From: Motiliproteus sp. MSK22-1
GTDB lineage: Bacteria > Pseudomonadota > Gammaproteobacteria > Pseudomonadales > Balneatricaceae
Direction of reading: 5' to 3'
DNA length: 64,000 bases
NCBI RefSeq assembly: GCF_001968815.1
Contig: NZ_MIEQ01000053.1
Span: 62,001-126,000 of the forward strand
A program made the position numbers and the translations under genes. This document shows positions 56,376-64,000 of this stretch, in pieces. Every line of letters begins with the position of its first letter. The first letter of the stretch is position 1. The notes below the pieces were generated by a model. That model searched no databases and was not told the origin of the DNA. It saw only the letters and a list, made by a program, of their open reading frames with translations.

Positions 56376-59372
56376 ATGAATACCCTGAAAACCGGTATGC
56401 CTTTGACAGATGTCTATGATCCCTCTGAGGGGCTTCAATCTCGGCAGCAATCTGGCTCACAGCCTCTGCCTCAGTTCGAAGATCACGACGGCCAGCAGAC
56501 CAAATACACCACCTGTTATATGTGTGCCTGTCGTTGTGGTATCAAAGTAACGGTGGAGAACAATCAAGTCCGTTTTATCCAGGGCAATCCTGACCATCCA
56601 GTGAATAAAGGTGTTCTCTGCGCCAAGGGTAATGCCGGTATTATGAAGCAGAACTCTCCGGCGAAGCTCAGCAAGCCGTTGCGCCGTAAACCCGGCAGTG
56701 AGCGCGGTGCGGGTGAGTTTGAAGAAATTTCCTGGGATGAAGCTCTGGATGTGTTAGAAAAACGTCTGTCTCATATTCGTGCTACTGATCCTAAGAAGCT
56801 GGCCTATTTTACCGGCCGTGACCAGATGCAGGCATTGACCGGCATGTGGGCATCTCAGTTCGGCACGATTAACTGGGCGGCTCACGGTGGTTTCTGTTCC
56901 GTTAATATGGCGGCAGCGGGACTCTATACCATGGGACATGCTTTCTGGGAATTTGGAGACCCGGATTGGGATAACACCAAGTACTTTATGATGTGGGGAG
57001 TGGCGGAAGATCACGCTTCAAACCCGATCAAACTGGGTATTAAAAAGCTTAAGGAACGGGGTGCCAAGTTTGTTGCGGTGAATCCGGTTCGTACCGGCTA
57101 CCAGGCGGTGGCCGATGAATGGATCGCTATCCGTCCCGGAACCGATGGGTTGCTGGCCCTGTCCATGATCCATGTGCTGCTTAAGCATCAATTGGTGGAT
57201 GATGAGTTTCTGATTCGTTATACCAATGCTCCTCAGCTGGTAGTGAACACACCGGGACAAAAAGGCGATGGGTTGTTTTACCGCCGTGCTTCAGAGGATG
57301 AGGACGCTGTTCAGGTCTGGGACCTGCAGAATGAAACCTTTGGTGATGCGAATGTGGCGGATATCACTCCCGCCTTGTTTGGAGAGTTCAAGGCTCCGGA
57401 TGGCACGCCCCTGCGAACCGTTATGAGCATCTTAGTGGAGAAGTACCAGGATGATCAATATGCCCCTGAAAACGTAGCCGAGGAAGTTGGCGTCAGCGCA
57501 GCAGATATTGAGCGTCTGGCGCTGGAAATTGCTCATGTTGCCTTCAAAGAAACCATTACTTTAGATGTGGAGTGGACTGATTGGGCTGGCCGTAAGCAAA
57601 CCCAGTTTGTCGGCCGTCCGGTCTCCATGCATGCAATGCGTGGTATCTCCGCTCACTCCAACGGTTTTCAAACCTGTCGTGCCATTCATCTGTTGCAAAT
57701 TTTACTAGGAACTATCGACTGTCCGGGCGGGCATCTGGCCAAACCTCCTTTCCCCAAGCATATTCCACCGGGCATTAAACCGGCTAAAGAGATGGCTCCG
57801 AACACACCGTTGAAATCACCACCGCTGGGTTTTCCTACCTGTCCTGAAGACTTGGTGATCGACGCCGATGGTAAGCCGTTGCGGATTGACAAGGCCTATT
57901 CCTGGGATGCACCGATTGCCAACCATGGGCTGATGCATATGGTGATTAAAAATGCCGTGATGGGTGATCCCTATAAAATCGATACATTGATGCTGTTTAT
58001 GGCGAATATGGCCTGGAACTCCAGCATGAATACCGCTGAAACCATGGAGATGTTACGGGCCAAAGAGGACAATGGCGATTACAAGATCCCGTTTATTGTC
58101 TGCTCTGATGCTTTCCATTCAGAAACAGTCAATTTTGCCGATTTGGTGTTGCCGGACACGACCTATCTGGAGCGCTTCGATACGATTTCCATGCTCGACC
58201 GTCCGATATCTGAACCCCATGCGGCTTGTGATTCCGTGCGAATTCCTGTGATAGATCACAACCAGACGTCGGGTCGGGATGTTCGCTCCTGGCAGGAAGT
58301 GATGATCGAAATGGCTGGACGACTTAATTTCCCAGCCTTCACCAAACAGGATGGCAGTCGTAAATATAAAGGTTATAAAGATTTTATTATCAATTTTGAG
58401 AAAGAGCCGGGAATTGGTTTTCTGGCAGGATATCGTGGTAGCAATGGTGAAAAATCCCTGCGAGGTGAACCCAATCCCAGGCAGTGGGAAGCCTATGAAG
58501 AAAACCACGGCTTTTTCGAACACCATTTGGAACCTTCGCAGCGTTATTACCGTCATGCCAATCGGGATTATCTGGAGCTGGCGAAAGAAGCGGGCTGGGT
58601 AGGTTCTACTAATCAGATTGTCATCGAACTCTACAGCGAAACGCTGCAGCGTTTTCGTTTGGCCGGGCAAGGACTTTATGAGGGCCCAATGCCTTCTGAG
58701 CCCCAGCACAAAGAGCGTTTAAGTACCTACTTCGACCCATTGCCGTTTCATTATGTGCCGCTGGAGGAGCAACGGATTAATACGGCAGAGTATCCGTTCC
58801 ATGCGGTCAATCAGCGGCCGATGTTTATGTACCATTCCTGGGACAGTCAGAACGCCTGGCTGCGTCAAATCATGTCTCAGAATTTTTTGTTTATGAGCCG
58901 TGTTGCCGCTGAGCAGCAAGGAATCAAAGATGAAAGCTGGGTCTGGGTGGAGTCCCACAACGGTAGGATCCGGGTTCAGGTCAAGCTGATGGAAGGCTGC
59001 AATAACAGCACCGTCTGGACCTGGAACGCTATTGGTAAACAGGCCGGTGCCTGGGGATTGAAGAAGGATGCCAATGAATCCCAACAGGGTTTTTTGATGA
59101 ACCATCTGATCTCTGAATCCTTACCGCAAAAGGGCGACAACCTGGACGGTATTACCAACTCTGACCCGGTTACCGGTCAGGCGGCCTGGTATGACGTACG
59201 GGTAAAAATTACTCCGGCCGCTGATGGTGATACCGGGAGCTGGCCGAATTTTGAAGCCATCAAACCACTGCCGGGGGCAGAGCCTTCACCAGAGATGATC
59301 AGTTACAGCAGCCATAAGAACGTTAATTTGTTGCGCTCGCTGAAGGATATTTTGACGCGGGGTGAAAAATAG
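56376..59372 (+). CDS. soeA: sulfite dehydrogenase molybdopterin subunit SoeA
   Basis: 998 residues of the DMSO reductase/complex iron-sulfur molybdoenzyme family. The N-terminal 4Fe-4S ligands are C47, C50, C54 and C82 (CYMCACRCG ... GVLCAKG). No Tat signal is present, which fits the cytoplasmic SoeABC type that oxidises sulfite to sulfate, rather than periplasmic relatives. soeB and soeC follow. Polysulfide or thiosulfate reductases are close homologues, but the whole-operon organisation and lack of signal favour SoeA. Confidence 0.88.
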   Translation: MNTLKTGMPLTDVYDPSEGLQSRQQSGSQPLPQFEDHDGQQTKYTTCYMCACRCGIKVTVENNQVRFIQGNPDHPVNKGVLCAKGNAGIMKQNSPAKLSKPLRRKPGSERGAGEFEEISWDEALDVLEKRLSHIRATDPKKLAYFTGRDQMQALTGMWASQFGTINWAAHGGFCSVNMAAAGLYTMGHAFWEFGDPDWDNTKYFMMWGVAEDHASNPIKLGIKKLKERGAKFVAVNPVRTGYQAVADEWIAIRPGTDGLLALSMIHVLLKHQLVDDEFLIRYTNAPQLVVNTPGQKGDGLFYRRASEDEDAVQVWDLQNETFGDANVADITPALFGEFKAPDGTPLRTVMSILVEKYQDDQYAPENVAEEVGVSAADIERLALEIAHVAFKETITLDVEWTDWAGRKQTQFVGRPVSMHAMRGISAHSNGFQTCRAIHLLQILLGTIDCPGGHLAKPPFPKHIPPGIKPAKEMAPNTPLKSPPLGFPTCPEDLVIDADGKPLRIDKAYSWDAPIANHGLMHMVIKNAVMGDPYKIDTLMLFMANMAWNSSMNTAETMEMLRAKEDNGDYKIPFIVCSDAFHSETVNFADLVLPDTTYLERFDTISMLDRPISEPHAACDSVRIPVIDHNQTSGRDVRSWQEVMIEMAGRLNFPAFTKQDGSRKYKGYKDFIINFEKEPGIGFLAGYRGSNGEKSLRGEPNPRQWEAYEENHGFFEHHLEPSQRYYRHANRDYLELAKEAGWVGSTNQIVIELYSETLQRFRLAGQGLYEGPMPSEPQHKERLSTYFDPLPFHYVPLEEQRINTAEYPFHAVNQRPMFMYHSWDSQNAWLRQIMSQNFLFMSRVAAEQQGIKDESWVWVESHNGRIRVQVKLMEGCNNSTVWTWNAIGKQAGAWGLKKDANESQQGFLMNHLISESLPQKGDNLDGITNSDPVTGQAAWYDVRVKITPAADGDTGSWPNFEAIKPLPGAEPSPEMISYSSHKNVNLLRSLKDILTRGEK

Positions 59373-59494
59373 CGCGTCCGGGCTGAAACCGTAGCGTTTT
59401 GGTCCGTTTTAAATACTCGGTAAGCCTGGCTCATTAGGCGAATAATAAAATCAATCCCGTGGCCATTTTCATGTCGCGGGTGAGGATAATAAGT

Positions 59495-60187
59495 ATGAAA
59501 CTTGGTCTTGTCGTTGATCTTGATACCTGTGTCGGTTGCCACGGCTGTGCCACGGCCTGCAAGCAGTGGAATACCTCGGGTACTATTGGCCCTTTGTCCG
59601 ATGAAAATCCTTATGGCAGGGACCCTAATGGGGCCTGGTTGAATCGTATCCGTACTTATGAAGTGGATGACAGCCCTAACAGTAAAACTGTCAATATGCC
59701 CCTTTCCTGTATGCACTGTGAGGACGCTGCCTGTGTCACGGTTTGTCCGACCGGTGCTTCCTACAAGCGTGAAGAGGACGGTATTGTATTGGTGGATCAG
59801 GACAAATGTATGGGTTGTAATCTGTGCTCCTGGGCCTGTCCTTACGGCGCCCGTGAGCTGGACCCTGATCAGGGAACGATGAAGAAATGCACACTCTGCG
59901 TTGACCGTATCTACGATGAAAAACTGCCGGAACAAGAACGTAAACCTGCCTGTGTATTGACCTGCCCGACGAAATCCCGATTGTTTGGTGATTTCGATGA
60001 TCCTGATTCTGAAGTCAGTGTGGCGGTACGTGAGCGCAGTGGTAAGGCATTGATGCCGGAATTGGGTTACAACCCCACCAACAAATACCTGCCGCCACGC
60101 AATAAGGCGGTAGTGCAGACCTATGAAGTGGATAAATCGGTGATAGGGACGTTGAAGTCCTGGGCTAACCGGGTTATCGCTCGCTAG
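59495..60187 (+). CDS. soeB: sulfite dehydrogenase iron-sulfur subunit SoeB
   Basis: 230 residues with four cysteine clusters for four 4Fe-4S centres: DTCVGCHGCATACKQW, CMHCEDAACVTVCPTG, CMGCNLCSWACPYG and CTLCVD ... CVLTCP. It passes electrons from SoeA to the membrane subunit. No signal peptide. The ATG at 59495 has GAGGAT upstream and is preferred over in-frame starts at 59459 and 59471. It follows soeA by 122 bp. Confidence 0.92.
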   Translation: MKLGLVVDLDTCVGCHGCATACKQWNTSGTIGPLSDENPYGRDPNGAWLNRIRTYEVDDSPNSKTVNMPLSCMHCEDAACVTVCPTGASYKREEDGIVLVDQDKCMGCNLCSWACPYGARELDPDQGTMKKCTLCVDRIYDEKLPEQERKPACVLTCPTKSRLFGDFDDPDSEVSVAVRERSGKALMPELGYNPTNKYLPPRNKAVVQTYEVDKSVIGTLKSWANRVIAR

Positions 60188-60231
60188 CGCTCAATCACAC
60201 AGAATAGCAACGTATTTGTGGAGTAAGACAT

Positions 60232-61158
60232 ATGCATCCGGCATTTTCAGTATTGATTTTTACCGTGGCCTCCGGGGCCGGTTATGGCCTGCTTGCGCTA
60301 TTGATCATGGGTCATTTGATGGGCATGACCCAGTTGCAAGACAACACTGTGGTACTTACGGCTGGGAGTTTATCCCTGGCCCTGATTACAGGAGGATTGT
60401 TGACATCCACCTTACACCTGGCCAATCCCAAAAACGCCTGGCGTGCTTTCAGCCGCTTTAAAACTTCCTGGCTATCGCGGGAAGCGGTGTTTGCGATACT
60501 GGTTTACCCCTTTGCATTGACCTATCTGCTAAGCAGTTGGGCCAGCGAAGAACTGAATTTGCTGACTCAGTTGGCGGGTATTCTAACGCTGATTTTATCG
60601 ATGATGACGCTCTTCTGTACCAGTATGATTTATGCCAGCCTGAAAACTATCCGTCAGTGGAATACTTCATTGACACCGTTAAATTATCTGGTACTGGGTT
60701 TGATGTCGGGCTCCTTGTTGCTGGTAACGGTTCAGGGGCTGGTACAGGGCAGTGCGGCACAAAGCTTACAAAGTCTTGCGTTGCTATTAGTGGTGTTGGG
60801 AGCCTCAGTTAAACTGATTTACCTGTTCTGGATCGGTAAGCCTGCTGGATCAACGATTAATACGGCAACAGGTTTTACCCAGGCTAAAGTTCGGTTGCTG
60901 GACGCGGGTCATACAGCTGACACTTTTCTGACCAATGAGTTTGGCTATGAGGCGGGAGCAGATAAACTGTTGCGGCTGCGAGCTGCGATGTTGGTGCTGG
61001 CCTTTGTTGTGCCCTTTATCCTGATGACACTGACTAGCACCGTGATGATGTTGATAGCAGCTTTGCTGGCACTGGCTGGGTTGCTAGTTGAACGCTGGTT
61101 GTTTTTCGCTGAGGCGCGTCATGTGGTGCGATTGTTTCATGGGGATCAAGCCACCTGA
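60232..61158 (+). CDS. soeC: sulfite dehydrogenase membrane subunit SoeC
   Basis: 308 residues, DmsC-type membrane anchor with eight or more predicted helices (for example MHPAFSVLIFTVASGAGYG and LVTVQGLVQGSAAQ). THLHLANPKNAWRAF-like segment (TSTLHLANPKNAWRAFSRFK in parts) is conserved in the family. It anchors SoeAB on the cytoplasmic side and passes electrons to quinone. GGAG lies upstream at good spacing. A hairpin follows the stop. Confidence 0.9.
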   Translation: MHPAFSVLIFTVASGAGYGLLALLIMGHLMGMTQLQDNTVVLTAGSLSLALITGGLLTSTLHLANPKNAWRAFSRFKTSWLSREAVFAILVYPFALTYLLSSWASEELNLLTQLAGILTLILSMMTLFCTSMIYASLKTIRQWNTSLTPLNYLVLGLMSGSLLLVTVQGLVQGSAAQSLQSLALLLVVLGASVKLIYLFWIGKPAGSTINTATGFTQAKVRLLDAGHTADTFLTNEFGYEAGADKLLRLRAAMLVLAFVVPFILMTLTSTVMMLIAALLALAGLLVERWLFFAEARHVVRLFHGDQAT

Positions 61159-61164
61159 TCGGAC

Positions 61165-61185
61165 GGCTGTCTTATCAAGACAGCC
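61165..61185 (+). terminator. hairpin after soeC
   Basis: GGCTGTCTT (61165-61173) pairs perfectly with AAGACAGCC (61177-61185) around ATC, 6 bp after the stop codon. There is no T tract, but position and stability suggest it ends the operon transcript. Confidence 0.65.
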
Positions 61186-61333
61186 TGGGGTTATCATCAA
61201 TAGTCCCTGGCAGTGTTATTTCTTCCTCTGGCTTTTCTTTGCGTAACTCTCTACATTTATAATGAGTTCATGAAACTTTTTAGTCCGCTATATTAGGGCT
61301 AAAGAGGTCAGGCTAGAGTTTATAGGTACAGAT

Positions 61334-62113
61334 ATGAGGACCCAGCTTAGCGTTCAGGGTACTTTACTTAGACGCATTGTAAAGGCGGGATTGCTGATAT
61401 TGGTGTTGTTATCGGCGATAGCTCCAGCTTATGCGGATAAGCTTGTTGCTGTACAGAACCCATGGCCTCCCTATCTGGGGCCAGAGCTGGAAGGTCAGGG
61501 GTTATCTGGACAAATTGTTCGAGAGGCTTTGCGTCGTCAAGGTCATGAGCTGGAGATTCGTTTTCTTCCCTGGGCCAGAGCCCTGCGTATGGTCAAGAAT
61601 GGTGGGGCTGATTTGCTGGTGGCGGCCTGGTGGACACAGGAGCGATCTGAATACCTGCGATTCAGTGAACCCTACGTGCAGAATAATCTGAAATTCATTA
61701 AACGAAAGAGTGATAGTTTTGAATACGCTGGACTTCAGAGTCTGTCCGGAAAGCGTTTGGGGTTGATTAGAAGCTATGGTTATGGGGATGAACTGACCAA
61801 TGCCAAAAATTACCATAAGGTTGTGAATCTGGATCTGGTAAGCAATATCAGGATGCTCCTGGCTGGCCGTATCGACTTGACTTTGGAAGATGAACTGGTA
61901 GCTCGATATACCATGTATCAGGAAGACCCTGTCTTGTTGAATACAGTGTCTTTTACCGAAAGGGCGTTAAACTCCAAGTGGCTTTATGTTGCCTCAGGGC
62001 TTCGCCATCCCAAGAACAAAGAATATGTTGCCGCATTTAATCGCGGGTTAAAGTCGATGCAGGAGGACGGCACCCTTGAGCGGTATCTGCAGCAGTTAAC
62101 GCCCGCCCAATAG
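61334..62113 (+). CDS. orphan periplasmic solute-binding protein, family 3
   Basis: 259 residues. Signal peptide ends near APAYA-DKL. The mature start LVAVQNPWPPYLGPELEGQGLSGQIVREAL (in parts) and FLPWARALRMV are family features. Fourth orphan member in the window; again no ABC partners. It is on the soeABC strand but after the hairpin, so a separate unit. Confidence 0.86.
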   Translation: MRTQLSVQGTLLRRIVKAGLLILVLLSAIAPAYADKLVAVQNPWPPYLGPELEGQGLSGQIVREALRRQGHELEIRFLPWARALRMVKNGGADLLVAAWWTQERSEYLRFSEPYVQNNLKFIKRKSDSFEYAGLQSLSGKRLGLIRSYGYGDELTNAKNYHKVVNLDLVSNIRMLLAGRIDLTLEDELVARYTMYQEDPVLLNTVSFTERALNSKWLYVASGLRHPKNKEYVAAFNRGLKSMQEDGTLERYLQQLTPAQ

Positions 62114-62169
62114 TTGCTTTACGTCCAAACTGCTAAGTAAGCTTGTCTGCTGTTATTTCAATGCACTCG

Positions 62170-62535
62170 TTACCACTGCTGCAGGTTGGCGCGAAGCTCT
62201 TCTATTTTAGCAATCACCACAGTTTCAAACTGGTTGAGCTCATTCATCAGCTGTTCTTTATTATGGGGATCAGGTTGTTTGTTGCGGGTCAGGTTGTCCA
62301 ATTCTGATATGGCGCTTAGCAACGTAGTATCGATGGCGGGGCCGTCATTGGCTGCTGTTGAATCAGTTGTGGGGGAAGTGAAGCTAAATTTTGTGCTTTG
62401 GGGAAGAATTGAGTTTTCGTTGCGCTGGAAGTAAATCTTTAGCTCATCCGCGCCTTGGTTCTGCTTTAGCGTATAGCGTGTCACTTCATCCAAACAGGTG
62501 ATACCCATTGCCGTTAATGTTGGGAATAGAGACAT
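62170..62535 (-). CDS. DUF3461 family protein, copy 1
   Basis: 121 residues. MSLFPTLTAMGITCLDEVTRYTLKQNQGADELKIYF matches the DUF3461 start (in parts), followed by a C-terminal helical part (ELDNLTRNK ... LNQFETVVIAKIEEL). Function unknown. The ATG at 62535 has AAGGAAT upstream, so an eight-residue upstream extension is rejected. It is a paralogue of the gene at 63380 with the same layout. Confidence 0.85.
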   Translation of the reverse strand: MSLFPTLTAMGITCLDEVTRYTLKQNQGADELKIYFQRNENSILPQSTKFSFTSPTTDSTAANDGPAIDTTLLSAISELDNLTRNKQPDPHNKEQLMNELNQFETVVIAKIEELRANLQQW

Positions 62536-62589
62536 AATAGATTCCTTACTTTGGGGCATATTGTTTTGTTGTTTTGAGAGAGCGGTTTT

Positions 62590-62653
62590 TTGACAACGTC
62601 AAGCTTTGAAAACATCAAGCTTTGACAACATCGAGCTTTGAAAATCTGGAGTT
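62590..62653. repeat. tandem 16-bp repeats upstream of DUF3461 copy 1
   Basis: Three clear copies, TTGACAACGTCAAGCT (62590-62605), TTGAAAACATCAAGCT (62606-62621) and TTGACAACATCGAGCT (62622-62637), with a degenerate fourth to 62653. They lie 55-118 bp upstream of the start at 62535, a position for regulator binding. Confidence 0.8.
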
Positions 62654-62952
62654 CCTGAGTCTGTTTTCATCGGTCAGAATAGGGCGGCTTTAATTCTGGC
62701 GATAGCACCAGTTCAACAGAAAACATTAAGCCAGATCTCTTAACCTGATCGAAGGGGCTTTCAGCTTGGCTCCAAACTGTCAGGTTGACTGGACCTAGCA
62801 GAAACTGCAACTATCCGCCTATATTGGCCGTTATCAAGGTCGGTATGAATTCGGCTTCGTACTAATAAATGCTCCCATGAATCAATGTCGCTACGAACAG
62901 TATTCGTAGTGATAGGTGTCAAAGGGACCCGCAGTATCAGGAGGACCATCCC

Positions 62953-63216
62953 ATGTCAGAAAAGAGCACCGTCGAGATTCAGTTAAGCGAAGAAGCTCAG
63001 CAACTTTTTGACGCCTATCAGCGCTATACCAATACAACTCCAGAAGCCTATATCGACGCCCTGGTGGTGAAAACATTACCTACATTAAGGGCAATGGTGG
63101 AAGCATTTGATGAAGCTGAAGAGCCGGAGGCTGTGATGGAACTGTTTGGTAAAAAAATGGCCGCCGAAATGCTCAGGCAAAAAGAGGCTGCACAGCAGGG
63201 AGTTGTCAGCAGCTGA
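62953..63216 (+). CDS. hypothetical protein, 87 residues
   Basis: Acidic helical protein with no recognised domain; the start MSEKSTVEIQLSEEAQQLFDAYQRYTNTTPEAYID (in parts) resembles ribbon-helix-helix or antitoxin-like small proteins only loosely. A strong AGGAGG ribosome site precedes the ATG. A rho-independent terminator follows, so it is a single-gene unit between the two DUF3461 paralogues. Confidence 0.75.
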   Translation: MSEKSTVEIQLSEEAQQLFDAYQRYTNTTPEAYIDALVVKTLPTLRAMVEAFDEAEEPEAVMELFGKKMAAEMLRQKEAAQQGVVSS

Positions 63217-63299
63217 TTCAGACTAAAGTGTTTGTAAAGAAAGGGATTGCAAAAAAGGGACTGTAAAAAAAGAGTGTAAAAAGAACCTGCAGAAGTACC

Positions 63300-63336
63300 A
63301 ACCTGAACGACCTTGGCCCAGTCGTTCAGGTTTTTT
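63300..63336 (+). terminator. rho-independent terminator
   Basis: CCTGAACGAC (63302-63311) pairs with GTCGTTCAGG (63321-63330), extended by two A-T pairs, then six T residues (63331-63336). It ends the 87-residue protein's transcript. Confidence 0.9.
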
Positions 63337-63379
63337 CAGGGATCGCTGACAGATCTATTCGCTGCCGATAACCCGTTAC

Positions 63380-63772
63380 CTATTTGAGCGCTTCTATCTG
63401 ATCGCGAATCTCGCTAATCTTCGATTGAACCACTTTCTCAAGATGATCAAGGTTTTCGATGAACTGTTGTTTCTGATCAACCACCGTTGGTGTTTCAGGC
63501 TGTGTGAGACGCGTCAGTTCGGCAATAGCCTGTTGTAGTTTCGGGCTGCTGTCTTTAAGTTGATCCCAGCCAGCCAAACCACGAGATTGCATCGGTACTG
63601 CAGAGCGGGCCCGCACGAAGGTGAATTTTTTACTGCGTGATAACAAAGAGGCTTTCGGGCGTTTGTAATAAACTTTGAGAACGTCAGCTTGATGCTCGCG
63701 GCGAACGCTAAAGCGCTCGACATTTTCAAATGAAGTGATGCCCATATCAGTGAGCGTCGGATAATCGGACAT
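63380..63772 (-). CDS. DUF3461 family protein, copy 2
   Basis: 130 residues. YPTLTDMGITSFENVERFSVRREHQADVLKVYY matches DUF3461 (in parts), and the C-terminus has helical repeats (NLDHLEKVVQSKISEIRDQIEAL). Same layout as copy 1 at 62170, with about one third identity by eye in the N-terminal half. Function unknown. Confidence 0.88.
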   Translation of the reverse strand: MSDYPTLTDMGITSFENVERFSVRREHQADVLKVYYKRPKASLLSRSKKFTFVRARSAVPMQSRGLAGWDQLKDSSPKLQQAIAELTRLTQPETPTVVDQKQQFIENLDHLEKVVQSKISEIRDQIEALK

Positions 63773-64000
63773 ATCTAGATCTCTCTTCTATAAGTTAGCG
63801 CTGGTTCAAGTCAGCGAACAAATCCCCAAAAATAACCAAAATGGCATAAAAAAAACCGGCGGCAAATAATCTTGTCTGTCGGTGATTGCATCTGTTGTAA
63901 TTATTTTGGAAAGAGGTCCAGCCGCTTGTTGCCGAGCCTACAGAGAGATGCCTGTGCGGGCATGCTACGCCTGACCCTGTAAGGGAGTTCCTGCTATCAG
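63773..64000. other. right-edge intergenic sequence
   Basis: No gene. A run of eight A (63848-63855) followed by ACCGGC and, after 17 nt, GTCGGT could be a minus-strand terminator for a gene entering from the right. Near 63950-63970 a short hairpin (ATGCC/GGCAT) is seen. Confidence 0.35.

Overview
The window is 64 kb of gammaproteobacterial chromosome, most like a marine Oceanospirillales-type heterotroph. Supporting markers are creBCD, YacL, DUF3461 and DUF1415 proteins, a PBPRA1643-type SEC-C protein, a TRAP transporter with a linked UspA, and a cytoplasmic-type sulfite dehydrogenase (soeABC). Genus cannot be fixed by eye. I see no rRNA, tRNA, CRISPR array, phage block or intact transposase.

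Layout. 0-6.2 kb: tail of a probable hybrid sensor kinase, a REC-GGDEF diguanylate cyclase, an orphan solute-binding protein, then a minus-strand TRAP operon (dctP, dctQ, dctM, uspA) with a terminator-like structure after dctP. 7-20 kb: DUF1415 protein, a 941-residue secreted DUF4214 protein, an aromatic/aspartate aminotransferase, an unusual membrane 2Fe-2S class III nucleotidyl cyclase, a GcvR-like ACT protein, a second orphan binding protein and a frameshifted phytase-like esterase. 20-33 kb: creBCD, an alpha/beta hydrolase, a membrane AraC regulator, a YebC/YeeN protein, betaine-homocysteine methyltransferase, YacL, and a CHASE-GAF-GAF-GAF-GGDEF protein of 1119 residues. 34-38 kb: Tat-exported agmatine deiminase homologue, a truncated NnrU remnant, a small hydrolase and a GlxA-type AraC regulator.

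38-47.4 kb is the accessory part. It is AT-rich and holds small membrane proteins, a methyltransferase, a lipoprotein and a HEPN-like fragment. Two 80-bp inverted repeats (76/80 identical) bound positions 39942-42539, and each carries hairpin modules with conserved stems. Next come a sodium:solute symporter with a 33-residue accessory ORF, a curA-type reductase with a divergent LysR gene, and an intergenic block with four copies of a roughly 100-bp repeat at 46607-47353.

47.4-64 kb: a cobS-cobT pair, a hydrolase, a third orphan binding protein, an MFS carrier divergent from a GcvA-like LysR gene, a copper-linked pair (YcnI/DUF1775 and DUF2946), soeABC, a fourth orphan binding protein, and two DUF3461 paralogues flanking an 87-residue protein. 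The themes are small-solute sensing and uptake, cyclic nucleotide signalling (two GGDEF proteins and one cyclase), sulfite oxidation and methylated-amine metabolism. The most novel material is the non-coding repeat architecture at 39.9-42.5 kb and 46.6-47.4 kb, and the redox-type cyclase.
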